From Bacteriovoracaceae bacterium (GTDB lineage: Bacteria; Bdellovibrionota; Bacteriovoracia; Bacteriovoracales; Bacteriovoracaceae), in the NCBI GenBank assembly GCA_023954635.1, contig JAGSHI010000002.1, forward strand, positions 1 through 64,000: 64,000 bases of DNA, given 5' to 3'. Of this stretch, positions 35,687 through 44,402 are shown piece by piece. Within the stretch, counting starts at the first letter, position 1. Each line of letters starts with the position of its first letter. The notes below the pieces were generated by a model that was not told the origin of the DNA, ran no database searches, and was given only the letters and a program-made list of their open reading frames with translations. Both the position numbers and the translations under genes were made by a program.

Positions 35687-36558
35687 TCGAGATTTAACCC
35701 CTGCTCTCGGATTTTCTCCAACTGTACTTTCATCTGAACGACACTATCTGAAACTTCTTTGAGAGCTGACTTAGAACCAATTGTATTCGTTTCTCTTCCT
35801 AGCTCTTGAATTAAAAAGTCTATCTGTCTCCCTACTTCTCTTTTAGAAGAAAGCAGAGAATCTAATTTCTCAAGATGGGCCTGAATTCTATTAATTTCTT
35901 CGTGTACATCCATCTTCTCTAAGTAATAAACAACTTCTTGAAGAAATCTTGGCTCATCTATTTTGATTTCAGATGAGAATTCTTGAAATTTCTTTGTAAT
36001 TCTTTCTTCAATATGAGTTTGGAAAGTTTTAGATTTTTCTAAGATGACATCATAGTGAGTATTGTAAATGTCCCGATGGTTTCTAAGGACTTCAATCATT
36101 TTCCCACCTTCAGATTCTCTAGAGACTGAAAGTGTTTCAATTGCTTTTGCAAAGGCTTGCTTCGCTAATTCCCTAAGCTCATCAGACTTATTATCGTCTT
36201 GGTCGGCCATAAACTCAGACCTAAGAAAATCAGTGTGTGAACATGTGAAGTCAACACCTGTCCCAGAAGTAATTTCATTCATCTTCTCTAAAAATGATTT
36301 CACTTTCTTTGGGTCAATATCATCAAACTTCGTGTTATTTTCACCTCTTTTATAATTTAAAAAGATGTCAAAACTTCCTCGAAAAAAAGCTTTCCCTAAA
36401 GATTTCTTTAATTCAATTTCGATAGGAGCAAAGACTGAAGACATCTTAAATCTCATGTCTTTAAATCTATGATTTACACTTTTAATTTCTGCTACGACTG
36501 TATAGTTTTCACCAGCAGCTTCACCTTGCCCATAGCCTGTCATTGATTGTAGGGACAC
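35683..36558 (-). CDS. yicC: YicC/YloC family endoribonuclease
   Basis: 291 residues. N-terminal MTGYGQGE and VEIKSVNHRF-like AEIKSVNHRFKDMRF, and C-terminal RQIDFLIQELGRETNTIGSKS, are the two hallmark blocks of the family. YicC proteins cleave certain small RNAs. The gene sits between accA (eight-base gap) and gmk (four-base overlap), a usual neighbourhood. Confidence 0.93.
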   Translation of the reverse strand: MSLQSMTGYGQGEAAGENYTVVAEIKSVNHRFKDMRFKMSSVFAPIEIELKKSLGKAFFRGSFDIFLNYKRGENNTKFDDIDPKKVKSFLEKMNEITSGTGVDFTCSHTDFLRSEFMADQDDNKSDELRELAKQAFAKAIETLSVSRESEGGKMIEVLRNHRDIYNTHYDVILEKSKTFQTHIEERITKKFQEFSSEIKIDEPRFLQEVVYYLEKMDVHEEINRIQAHLEKLDSLLSSKREVGRQIDFLIQELGRETNTIGSKSALKEVSDSVVQMKVQLEKIREQGLNLE

Positions 36559-36566
36559 TTTTTCTC

Positions 36567-37544
36567 CTATTGAGTAATTGTTTGATTACCCATTGATCTA
36601 AACTTATTAAATCTACCATCAAGAATTTCTTGGACTGATAATTTATTTAATTTTGAAAGCTCTTCTAAAATAGAGCTCTTAACTGACTCCATCGCCACTG
36701 GCCAATCTCTTTGAGCTCCACCAGTAGGCTCTGGAATAATTCCATCCACAACTTTTAATTCTAATGCCTTCTCCGGACTAAGTTGTAGAGAGTTCGCAGC
36801 TGTTTCTGCCATTTTTGGATCTGCCCAAAGAATGGAAGCACATGATTCTGGAGAGATAACTGAATAGATTGAATATTCCATCATCAATACTTTATCAGCA
36901 ATGGCAATTCCAAGTGCCCCACCAGAACCACCTTCACCAATAACACAGGCCAAGATAGGAGTTTTGATATCGAACATTTCTGCTAGGTTCGTAGCAATGG
37001 CCTCAGACTGTCCTCTTTCTTCAGCTCCAATTCCTGGGTAAGCTCCTGGAGTATCAACAAAAGCAACTACAGGAATATTAAATCGCGATGCCGTTTGCAT
37101 TACTCTCAAGGCCTTACGGTATCCTTCAGGTCTTGGCATTCCAAAGTTATGAAGAACTTTTTCTTTTGTTTTTCTTCCCTTCTCAATTCCAAGCACTGCG
37201 ACTTTTGTTCCACCAATGTATCCGAAACCAGTGATGATCGCTGGATCGTTGGCAAATCTTCTATCACCTTTAACTTCTTTAAAGTCATCGATAATAGTTT
37301 CAATATAATCTTTAGAATGTGGCCTCTTTGGATGTCTAGAAAGTTGAACACGATCCCAAGGGGTAAGGTTCCCATAAATATCTTTCAAAAGAGTGTCGAC
37401 TCTCTTTTGTAATGTTTTAATTTCTTTGGAAAGATCTACTCCACCAGACTTATTCGTCACTTCCTTCAGTTCTTGAATTTGATTTTCAAGATCTTTAAGG
37501 GGTTTTTCAAATTCCAACGCAAAATCATTTAATAGAGTGCTCAT
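36567..37544 (-). CDS. accA: Acetyl-CoA carboxylase carboxyltransferase subunit alpha
   Basis: 325 residues, typical AccA: N-terminal coiled coil (residues 5-45), TPWDRVQLSRHPKRP, RRFANDPAIITGFG, FVDTPGAYPGIGAEERGQ and GEGGSGGALGIA. Catalyses carboxyl transfer from biotin to acetyl-CoA with AccD, committing carbon to fatty acids. GAGGTGA lies five bases upstream of ATG. First gene of the accA-yicC-gmk-rsh run. Confidence 0.95.
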   Translation of the reverse strand: MSTLLNDFALEFEKPLKDLENQIQELKEVTNKSGGVDLSKEIKTLQKRVDTLLKDIYGNLTPWDRVQLSRHPKRPHSKDYIETIIDDFKEVKGDRRFANDPAIITGFGYIGGTKVAVLGIEKGRKTKEKVLHNFGMPRPEGYRKALRVMQTASRFNIPVVAFVDTPGAYPGIGAEERGQSEAIATNLAEMFDIKTPILACVIGEGGSGGALGIAIADKVLMMEYSIYSVISPESCASILWADPKMAETAANSLQLSPEKALELKVVDGIIPEPTGGAQRDWPVAMESVKSSILEELSKLNKLSVQEILDGRFNKFRSMGNQTITQ

Positions 37545-37709
37545 TGCTCACCTCATTTATATGTACAAATAACGTACAAATTAAGCAGATTAGGGGTCCG
37601 AGTTTTTGTGGGGCAGAATATAAGATTAGGTATTAATAGACAATTGTTAACACGGGGCAAACCCCTCAAATACGGGATTTATTTAATGAGATTTCAACAA
37701 GTTAGATTA

Positions 37710-38375
37710 TTAGTCCATGATCCAGCCGGCAACTGATCCATTTTCAAAGAAAACCTGCCGAACTTTTCCATTTTCGTAGAAGGACCACCTTTCATTTTCA
37801 TTGGCAGGATTACCTGCAATATCGACTCTTGTAGGTCGTCCCCAGCTGGTCTGAACTTGAACTTTGCTCATCCCATGATAGATATCATTTACTCTTACGG
37901 CCCGAGATTCAAAGTAGCTCATCCCTCGACCATTTTGCTTTTCTTTAAGATATTTTTTACTAATCTCTGGAGCATAACCCCTAGTCATAAGATAATCGAC
38001 TCTCTCATTTCGAGGAAGGTTTAAAAAATATAACTTATCAGAGTCAGTCGGTAGAAATTCTCTATACCGCACGTACTCATCGTAAGATCTCTCGTCTAGT
38101 GCATTAAGCTTAGCACCCAACTCTTGTTTCAATGATCTATCTTGTAATTCATCTTTACGTGTTCGAACAGAGGCTGGAGTTCTTTGATGAATTTCGTCGC
38201 GAGTTCTTCCTGCTGCTCCCCCGTCACCAGGTACGACAGAAAAGTCTTGTCCAGGAACGAAAAACCCATCCGTCTCATGATCCATTTGCTCAATAAAAGT
38301 TCTATCAGGGTAGGCCATTCCAGCACATCCAGTTAGGCAAATCAGAGATAAGATAATTGTTATTTGAGCTTTCAT
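37710..38375 (-). CDS. Lipoprotein with BamE/SmpA-like C-terminal domain
   Basis: 221 residues. Signal peptide with lipobox LTGC (Cys17). The middle is charged and helical. Residues about 165-221 (GMSKVQVQTSWGRPTRVD...ERWSFYENGKVRQVFFENG) match the small SmpA/OmlA (BamE) fold pattern, in which GMxxxxVxxxxGxP precedes two strands. An outer membrane biogenesis or anchoring role is possible; assignment as BamE itself is not supported because the domain is C-terminal in a longer protein. Confidence 0.7.
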   Translation of the reverse strand: MKAQITIILSLICLTGCAGMAYPDRTFIEQMDHETDGFFVPGQDFSVVPGDGGAAGRTRDEIHQRTPASVRTRKDELQDRSLKQELGAKLNALDERSYDEYVRYREFLPTDSDKLYFLNLPRNERVDYLMTRGYAPEISKKYLKEKQNGRGMSYFESRAVRVNDIYHGMSKVQVQTSWGRPTRVDIAGNPANENERWSFYENGKVRQVFFENGSVAGWIMD

Positions 38376-38614
38376 AAATCCCCCTCCAAGGGTCGTAACA
38401 CAGAACTTTTCGGCTAACTCGAGGAAGAAGGAAGTTTTGCTGAGCTTTAATTAGAAACCTGGATAATTTTTCCTCTAAAAACCCACGACAAAACGCTTAA
38501 TCAATAGGTTCTGGGCAGTAGGTGACTAAAACCCTTAAGTAATTAACATTTAACTTAAATACCCGATAAGGTACTGAGGTCTGATATAAGACCGAATAAT
38601 AGAAGAGGACTAAC
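38376..38614. other. Divergent intergenic region, no gene seen
   Basis: 239 bases between the lipoprotein gene and the 38615 gene. A short inverted repeat, GGTCT/AGACC around GATATA (38578-38593), lies just upstream of the plus-strand gene, 22 bases before its TTG, and could be an operator. No other structure is evident. Confidence 0.35.
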
Positions 38615-39478
38615 TTGAAAAAGTGGCAAAAAATCGAGCATAAAATGGACTCTATGATTGTTTCAATCATAAAGAAGTTCTGGGAGCTTTACCATAAGCT
38701 CATGCCAACAAAAGGCCAAAATTTTCTCGTTGGTGGAAGAGAAAAACTAATTAACCTAAAGAGTCGAACTATCATCTGGTTTAAAATGCTTGGGATGAGA
38801 GTGATGGCCTTCTTTCCTATTCTTCTAGGAAAATTAACAGGCTTCGTAGGTAATTTTCAAGGTCATTTCACTCATTGGATAATTAGCCTTCGATCTCTAA
38901 AAAGCAAAAAGTTTAACCTTAAAGGTTTTCTTCTTTCAATAGTGGCAATTTTGAAAGCACCCTTTATTAGTTTCAAAACTTGGTACGATACCCTTAGTGC
39001 AACGACTGTTGCGGTTTCATTAACTCTAATTATTGCTTCAACCAGCTCACTATTTAGCATTTGGTATTTTAGTGGGGATCTTTACAATAAAGTTAGAGGA
39101 CCCGCCAGCGCAGAAGAAGCTATTGAGATTGGAGTAAGGCCAGTTTATTACAAGAAGAATGAAAAACATTTCACTATTTTTAACTTAAGCATGCCTCTCT
39201 ATATAGAGGGAATTCACAATCCAAAACAAGTTAAAATTGACTTCACAATTGAACCTTCTAATCGCTACATAAAAGAATACTTTTTTGAGAATGAATACCT
39301 AATTCACGATCGGATAAATTTAATGGTTCATCCAATAATACCAAGCCTTCCTCTCTCAGAAGAAGGGAAAGTTATTCTAAAAGATAAGCTCCTCCTTGAG
39401 CTTAATCAACTAATCAAGGACCTTAAGATCAAAGGTAAGATTGACGAAATTTACGTTAACTCCGTCCTTGCAGTTTGA
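38615..39478 (+). CDS. Membrane protein with possible FliL-like C-terminal domain
   Basis: 287 residues from a TTG start with AGAGGA upstream. The first 125 residues are basic and amphipathic. One strong membrane helix is at about 130-152. A 130-residue extracytoplasmic domain ends with LSEEGKVILKDKLLLELNQLI...IDEIYVNSVLAV. That ending resembles the closing helix and strand of FliL/stomatin-like basal body proteins. It is not near flagellar genes, so the similarity is only suggestive. Standalone, divergent from the lipoprotein and convergent with the sigma-54 activator. Confidence 0.55.
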   Translation: MKKWQKIEHKMDSMIVSIIKKFWELYHKLMPTKGQNFLVGGREKLINLKSRTIIWFKMLGMRVMAFFPILLGKLTGFVGNFQGHFTHWIISLRSLKSKKFNLKGFLLSIVAILKAPFISFKTWYDTLSATTVAVSLTLIIASTSSLFSIWYFSGDLYNKVRGPASAEEAIEIGVRPVYYKKNEKHFTIFNLSMPLYIEGIHNPKQVKIDFTIEPSNRYIKEYFFENEYLIHDRINLMVHPIIPSLPLSEEGKVILKDKLLLELNQLIKDLKIKGKIDEIYVNSVLAV

Positions 39479-39479
39479 T

Positions 39480-40751
39480 TTATTTACCAACTAAACTTCT
39501 AAGTGTATTTTGACTAATCTGTAAGACGTCAGATGTTCTTTTAATACTTCCATCAAATTGATTTAATATTTTATTTGCATAATTTATTTTTAAATTCTTC
39601 ATTGGAATAACATTATCAGGGAGAAATATTTCTTCATTATCTATTTTCAGACTATCATCATTGCCATCCCAAATGATTTTATCGCCACCAGATAAAACTC
39701 TTTTCTTTTCGAGATGTCCCAGGAGTTGTCTCGCATTTCCAGGCCAATTTAATTCCTGATAACTCTCAATCAACTCATTGGAGACAAAGACATTTTTAGA
39801 ATTCGCAAAGAACTTACAAAGGGATACTATTTTTTCTTTATCCTCTCGAAGTGGTTTGAGTCTTAAATTCACACCACTTTTCAATCTAAAGAAAAAATCT
39901 CTACGCATCTCTCCAGATTCAACTAAATCCTCTAGGTTTCGACCACTAGCAAAGATAATCCTAGCGTTGGACTTCTTTACTCCATGCCCACCAACTGGTC
40001 GATACTGACCATTATCTAAGAAAAGAAGAAGTTTAACTTGAAGATCTTTTGAGATTGAATCAATTTCATCTAGGAAAAGAGTACCTCTATCTGCTTCATT
40101 TAATGCTCCCCCTTTATCGCCAGTTGCACCTGTAAACGCTCCCTTTATATGTCCAAACAATTCGGATTCAACGAGTCCACTTGAAAAAGAACTCAGATTT
40201 AGATGAACAAATCGTCCTGACCTGTGACTTCTTTCATGGATAGTCCCGGCAAGTCTCGTTTTCCCAGTACCTGTTTCACCTTCAATCATAATACTAATAT
40301 TTGATTCACATACCCTATTCTCAAAGGGGAAATCCTCTACAACTTCTTCAGTTTGAGGTACTTGAAATTTAAGTTGATGATAGCCAAAAACAATGACATC
40401 TCCTCTCTCTGGAAAACATTCAAAGACGGCCTGTCCATTGAGCTTAAAAGGGATACCGTTTAGTGTTTTCAACAGAAATCGTCCTGTATCGTGAGGATCT
40501 GATGTTTTTTGCATCGGAATCAACGTCAAACTCAATTCAGCACAATACTTTGTCATTACTGGTAAAAAGATCTCCCAGTTGGATTTTTTTACACCAGAGA
40601 CATCTGAACAGGCCTTAAACACTAGTTTAGTTCGATTTAGATTGATCTTTTTCCGTAATCCATAGGCAGGCGTAATCACTAATTGATCGTTCATTCTTAA
40701 TCCATTCACATCTACCCGGGGAAACTCTTTTTTTAAACTGAAACTTTCCAT
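39480..40751 (-). CDS. Sigma-54-dependent activator with N-terminal FHA-like domain
   Basis: 423 residues. Residues about 25-132 resemble an FHA domain (LKTLNGIPFKLNG, RGDVIVFGYHQLKF). The AAA+ domain follows: Walker A GETGTGKT (158-165), GAFTGA (204-209, sigma-54 contact), Walker B TLFLDEI, and sensor FFFRL. The C-terminal Fis-type helix-turn-helix contains RTSDVLQISQNTLRSLVG. There is no receiver domain. FHA input means control by a Ser/Thr-phosphorylated partner, as in Myxococcus enhancer-binding proteins. GGAG five bases before ATG. Confidence 0.87.
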   Translation of the reverse strand: MESFSLKKEFPRVDVNGLRMNDQLVITPAYGLRKKINLNRTKLVFKACSDVSGVKKSNWEIFLPVMTKYCAELSLTLIPMQKTSDPHDTGRFLLKTLNGIPFKLNGQAVFECFPERGDVIVFGYHQLKFQVPQTEEVVEDFPFENRVCESNISIMIEGETGTGKTRLAGTIHERSHRSGRFVHLNLSSFSSGLVESELFGHIKGAFTGATGDKGGALNEADRGTLFLDEIDSISKDLQVKLLLFLDNGQYRPVGGHGVKKSNARIIFASGRNLEDLVESGEMRRDFFFRLKSGVNLRLKPLREDKEKIVSLCKFFANSKNVFVSNELIESYQELNWPGNARQLLGHLEKKRVLSGGDKIIWDGNDDSLKIDNEEIFLPDNVIPMKNLKINYANKILNQFDGSIKRTSDVLQISQNTLRSLVGK

Positions 40752-40858
40752 TGACGCTCCTTGACTTACTTACTACAAAAAGACTTTTAAACGAGATAGA
40801 ATAGATTTGTCTCCAATCTACATTAGTGGACTTTTGAATTTTCAAAAAAGGAACATAA

Positions 40859-41512
40859 GTGGAAATTATTCGTGGTAGCGCAGAATTTAAGTTCGGAATG
40901 TCTGACCCAGATCAACTAGTCAACTGGCTTGAAGAAAATCAAGATATTATCGGTGTTAGCTTTGTCGGAAGATCGAACGTTGGAAAATCAAGTATGATCA
41001 ATGCCCTATTTGGAAATGGTATTGCTCGAACATCCAATACTCCAGGTAGAACACGAGAAGTTAACATTTTTTCTTTTTCGCTAATTAATGGAAAAGAAAC
41101 GTATCCAACTAAGTTTTGGCTATTTGATTTACCGGGTTACGGTCATGCTAAAGTTAGTAAGGAAATGAGCCGCCAGTGGGATATTTTGATGAATGATTTT
41201 TTCAATCACTGTCCACTTACTGTTCAGATGATAAACATTCAAGATTCTAGGCACCCAAACCAAGCAAGTGATCAACATTTTCAACAATATTTAAAACCAT
41301 TCGATTTTAAGACAACTTTGGTTTTCAATAAGCTAGATAAATTAAAAAAACAAAAAGAAAGAGCTGCTCTAAACAAAATAAAGCCAGATCTTTTCAAAAC
41401 TTACAAATGGGTAAAAGATATTCACTTTGTATCTGCAGAAAAGAAAGACGGTCTTCAGCCATTACATGACTCCATAGTGAATCATCTTCTTCAATCTAAT
41501 ATGGAAGCTTAA
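40859..41512 (+). CDS. engB: Ribosome biogenesis GTPase EngB/YsxC
   Basis: 217 residues, GTG start with AAGGA upstream. G1 GRSNVGKSS (37-45), G2 region TSNTPGRTREVN, G3 DLPGYG, G4 NKLDK. Needed for late assembly of the 50S subunit. The stop overlaps the ATG of a small membrane protein by one base. Slightly longer than E. coli YihA at the N-terminus only. Confidence 0.94.
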   Translation: MEIIRGSAEFKFGMSDPDQLVNWLEENQDIIGVSFVGRSNVGKSSMINALFGNGIARTSNTPGRTREVNIFSFSLINGKETYPTKFWLFDLPGYGHAKVSKEMSRQWDILMNDFFNHCPLTVQMINIQDSRHPNQASDQHFQQYLKPFDFKTTLVFNKLDKLKKQKERAALNKIKPDLFKTYKWVKDIHFVSAEKKDGLQPLHDSIVNHLLQSNMEA

Positions 41513-41763
41513 TGGAAGAACTCTTCTCATTGATAAGAGTTTATTTATTTTTTGCACTATATGAATTTATTGCTGTCGCTTTCATTCTCATCGTTTTTTA
41601 TAAACCTAAGTTTGTCTTTCAAAGAAGTCGATGGAATGAAACAGATTTAGAAATTCCGAAATGGATAAAAGTAGCTGCCATCGGAAACCTCTTTATTGGT
41701 AGTATTTTTTTAGGGATTATTAGCTACTTTTGGAATCTTTTTAACTTTATGGATTTTTATTAA
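41512..41763 (+). CDS. Small two-helix membrane protein
   Basis: 83 residues with hydrophobic helices at about 8-26 and 50-72, and a basic cytoplasmic-type loop (KPKFVFQRSRW) between. No family recognised. Translationally coupled to engB by one shared base. Its stop overlaps the convergent 41760 gene by four bases. Confidence 0.6.
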   Translation: MEELFSLIRVYLFFALYEFIAVAFILIVFYKPKFVFQRSRWNETDLEIPKWIKVAAIGNLFIGSIFLGIISYFWNLFNFMDFY

Positions 41764-42176
41764 GATTCACTATCTTCCGATTTTTTATCTTCTTTAACTT
41801 TTACTTCTTCAGTCTCAGTCTTTTTCTCAGATTCAGAAGAATCTGTCGCTACAGGCCCTGCAGTTCCAATATCCATAGGTCCAGCAGAAAATTTAATTTT
41901 CTTCACTTCACTTTCAATAACTTCCAAGTCTTTTTCACAGTTCGCAATTTCTGCAAGCAAATCCTTAACTCTTTCGTTATTCCAATTTAAAGTTCCATTT
42001 TCAATTGCTTTAGCCGCAAGCATTCCCAATTCCTCATAAGCTTCATGCAATGAAGAATTTGTTTTAGAAGCAGTCAACATCTTCTTTCCAATTTCAGTTG
42101 TTCGCTTTAACTCGTCTTGAGCAACTTGAAATAGTTCTTGAACTTTTGATTTCCACTGTTGATTTTTTTCCATCAT
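41760..42176 (-). CDS. Coiled-coil protein with acidic tail
   Basis: 138 residues. Residues 5-95 are helical with heptad-like spacing (VQELFQVAQDELKRTTEIGKK, VKDLLAEIANCEKDLEVIESEV). The last 40 residues are Ser/Glu/Lys-rich and disordered. No signal peptide or known family. Found between engB and acyltransferase genes on the opposite strand. Function unknown. Confidence 0.6.
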   Translation of the reverse strand: MMEKNQQWKSKVQELFQVAQDELKRTTEIGKKMLTASKTNSSLHEAYEELGMLAAKAIENGTLNWNNERVKDLLAEIANCEKDLEVIESEVKKIKFSAGPMDIGTAGPVATDSSESEKKTETEEVKVKEDKKSEDSES

Positions 42177-42296
42177 TCTGGCCTCGCGTTTTGCCTTAAA
42201 AAGGTAGGTAAAGTATATCCCTTGCCCGATTTCTTGTGAAGAAGGGACATTCTGGTAATATTATGGAGTAACAATAACTTACATCCCCGAGTGAAT

Positions 42297-43151
42297 ATGT
42301 TGGATAAACTGTTTAAGACATTTACCCTGTCAGAGAGCGAGAAAAAGAAATTCAAAAAAATTGAAGCAGCTCTAGATGAACGCTATCCAATTGGGGAGGA
42401 TCCATGGGGATTAAACGTAAATAAAGCGAAAAAGTCTCTTCAAAAAATTTACCCAATATACAAACATTATTTCAAAAGTAGAGTTTTTGGAAAAGAGAAT
42501 GTTGAAGATAAACCTTATATGGTTGTCGCAAACCACACTGGTCAAATTGCCATTGACGGAATGCTTCTATCGACGTCCTTTGTCACAGATGTCTATCCTC
42601 CACGAATTTTAAGACCAATGGTTGAGAGGTTTTTCACGGCCCTCCCTTTTGTTGCCCCCTGGGCCGCAGAAGGTGGATCTGTTCTAGGAGATAGAACGAA
42701 TTGCTTAAAACTTCTTAAAAAGGGACAATCTATTTTAGTTTTCCCTGAAGGTGTTAAGGGAATAACAAAATCAACAAGTGAATTTTACAAGATGAAACCA
42801 TTCACTCGTGGTTTCTTTCGAATGTGTGCTGCAACCGGAACTGAGATTCTCCCTGTTGGCATAGTTGGTGCTGAAGAGTTTTTCCCTTATGTGTACCATC
42901 CAAGGAAAATAGCTAAATTGTTTGGTCTACCAGGTCTACCTCTTTCAGCAAATTATTTTCCCTTACCTTCTCCTGTTGATATCCATATTGGAAAGCCTTT
43001 CAAAATTCCAGAGGGCCTTGACCAAGATTCGCCAGACAAAGATATTGATGAGCAAGTTTTTCAAGTTGAAAAGTTAATTAAAGATTTAGTTGAAGAAGGT
43101 CTCGAAAAACGTCGTCCCTTTTGGGCCAACGCAGTAGGACCGAAAAAATAA
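42297..43151 (+). CDS. PlsC-like lysophospholipid acyltransferase
   Basis: 284 residues from the ATG at 42297 (a GTG two codons earlier is also possible). Acyltransferase motifs: VANHTGQIAIDG (motif I with His-x6-Asp, a spacing seen in the LPLAT branch distinct from classical PlsC His-x4-Asp), SVLGDRTN, and VFPEGVKG (motif III). It would transfer an acyl chain to a lysolipid or similar acceptor at the membrane face. Tightly coupled (TAATG) to the epimerase gene, suggesting a joint lipid-modification task. Confidence 0.8.
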   Translation: MLDKLFKTFTLSESEKKKFKKIEAALDERYPIGEDPWGLNVNKAKKSLQKIYPIYKHYFKSRVFGKENVEDKPYMVVANHTGQIAIDGMLLSTSFVTDVYPPRILRPMVERFFTALPFVAPWAAEGGSVLGDRTNCLKLLKKGQSILVFPEGVKGITKSTSEFYKMKPFTRGFFRMCAATGTEILPVGIVGAEEFFPYVYHPRKIAKLFGLPGLPLSANYFPLPSPVDIHIGKPFKIPEGLDQDSPDKDIDEQVFQVEKLIKDLVEEGLEKRRPFWANAVGPKK

Positions 43152-44113
43152 TGATAAAGCTCAATGATATTAAATCTATTCTCATAATTGGTGCTGGTGG
43201 TGGACTAGCAAAATTAACGGCCAGCCTCATTGCTCAAAAATACCCAGAAATATCTATTCATGGAGTAGACCCTAGAGATACTGACTTTCTTATCAGAAAA
43301 GAAAATATTAAGTATCAGAGAATGAAATATACTCGAGGAAATTTCGAAAGACTCTTTAGAGACAATAGTTTTGATATGGTTCTACACTTGGGAAGATTAA
43401 GCCACTCAGCTAGTGATACGGCTTCCTTAACAAAAAGACTTGATCTCAACTTAATGGGAACAAGTAAAATTCTAGAATTATCTCTAAAGCATAAAATTAG
43501 AAAAGTTTTAATCATGTCTACTTATCATGTATACGGTGCACTTCATGATAACCCTGTTTTTTTGGATGAAGAGTCTCCATTAAAGGCGAGTATTAAGTAC
43601 CCTGAACTTCGAGATGTTGTAGAGATGGATCAAATCGCCACAAATTGGATGTGGAAAAATCAGAATGAAATTGAAACAATTGTTCTTAGACCTTGTAGTA
43701 TTATTGGTCCTCAAATTAAAAATACGATGAGCCAATATCTCACGACACCTTATGTTCCAGTCCCCATCGATTTTAATCCTATGTTTCAGTTCATCCATGA
43801 ATTCGATATGGCCAAAGTTATTATCAAGTGTCTCGATAAAGTTCCTACCGGAATTTATAATGTTGCACCTGATGAAATTATTGGTCTTAATGAGGCAAAA
43901 GAACATCTAGATATTCCATTTATACCAGCTCCAATTTTCCTGTTGGAGCAGGCCGCCAAGATTGTGAAAATGGCCTGGAACTTTCCAGACTATTTCATAA
44001 ACTATATTAAATATTCTTGTATTATCGACAACTCAGAACTTAAAAAACATATTGGTGAAGAGTTTTGTCGCTTCGGTCCAAAAGACACTCTGGAGCTTCT
44101 CAAGCTCGACTAA
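43151..44113 (+). CDS. Extended SDR / NAD-dependent epimerase-dehydratase
   Basis: 320 residues from the ATG at 43151, which overlaps the acyltransferase stop; a longer start at 43121 lies inside that gene. Rossmann motif IGAGGGLAKLTA, then MSTYHVYG supplying the catalytic Tyr region, and RPCSIIGP. Extended SDRs act on nucleotide sugars or steroids and lipids. Coupling with an acyltransferase favours a lipid or sugar-lipid substrate but does not fix it. Confidence 0.8.
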   Translation: MIKLNDIKSILIIGAGGGLAKLTASLIAQKYPEISIHGVDPRDTDFLIRKENIKYQRMKYTRGNFERLFRDNSFDMVLHLGRLSHSASDTASLTKRLDLNLMGTSKILELSLKHKIRKVLIMSTYHVYGALHDNPVFLDEESPLKASIKYPELRDVVEMDQIATNWMWKNQNEIETIVLRPCSIIGPQIKNTMSQYLTTPYVPVPIDFNPMFQFIHEFDMAKVIIKCLDKVPTGIYNVAPDEIIGLNEAKEHLDIPFIPAPIFLLEQAAKIVKMAWNFPDYFINYIKYSCIIDNSELKKHIGEEFCRFGPKDTLELLKLD

Positions 44114-44114
44114 A

Positions 44115-44143
44115 TTGACACATCGAAGTGATTTCAATATTAT
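44115..44143 (+). promoter_or_regulatory. Sigma-70 promoter of tRNA-Leu
   Basis: TTGACA (44115-44120), 17-base spacer, TATTAT (44138-44143). Transcription would start near 44150, about 15 bases before the mature tRNA. It begins immediately after the stop codon of the preceding gene. Confidence 0.85.
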
Positions 44144-44164
44144 GACGGACTATCTTTTAGATAT

Positions 44165-44249
44165 GGCCCTGTGGCGGAATCGGTAGACGCGCTTGATTCA
44201 AAATCAAGTATCTTCGGGTGTGGGAGTTCAAGTCTCCCCGGGGCCACCA
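44165..44249 (+). tRNA. tRNA-Leu (anticodon CAA)
   Basis: 85 bases. Acceptor GGCCCTG pairs with CGGGGCC; the anticodon stem CTTGA/TCAAG encloses TTCAAAA, giving anticodon CAA for UUG. The long variable arm (TATCTTCGGGTG region) is of class II type, the T arm is GGGAG/CTCCC with TTCAAGT, and CCA is encoded at the end. Confidence 0.95.
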
Positions 44250-44250
44250 A

Positions 44251-44298
44251 AAAAAGCTCAACTATTTAAACGCAAGTGAAAATGGTTGAGCTTTTTTT
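44251..44298 (+). terminator. Intrinsic terminator of tRNA-Leu
   Basis: AAAAAGCTCAAC and GTTGAGCTTTTTTT form an imperfect-loop hairpin with a seven-base T-run, beginning two bases after CCA. Loop about 22 bases. It separates the tRNA from the ORF6N gene. Confidence 0.85.
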
Positions 44299-44402
44299 AT
44301 TGCTTTAAGCATATCAAAAATGAAATAAACACGAATCTCAATATCAATTTTTTTAAAACATATAGCTCCACTGATAACACATCTATTATCCCGGGAGTAA
44401 CA

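Noticed and set aside
42173-42355. 60-residue minus-strand frame overlapping the acyltransferase start
   Set aside because: Overlaps the conserved acyltransferase on the other strand and has no ribosome site or family pattern.
44286-44402. Longer start of the ORF6N gene
   Set aside because: The extra codons overlap the tRNA terminator and are unlike ORF6N proteins; GGGAG precedes the ATG at 44403.
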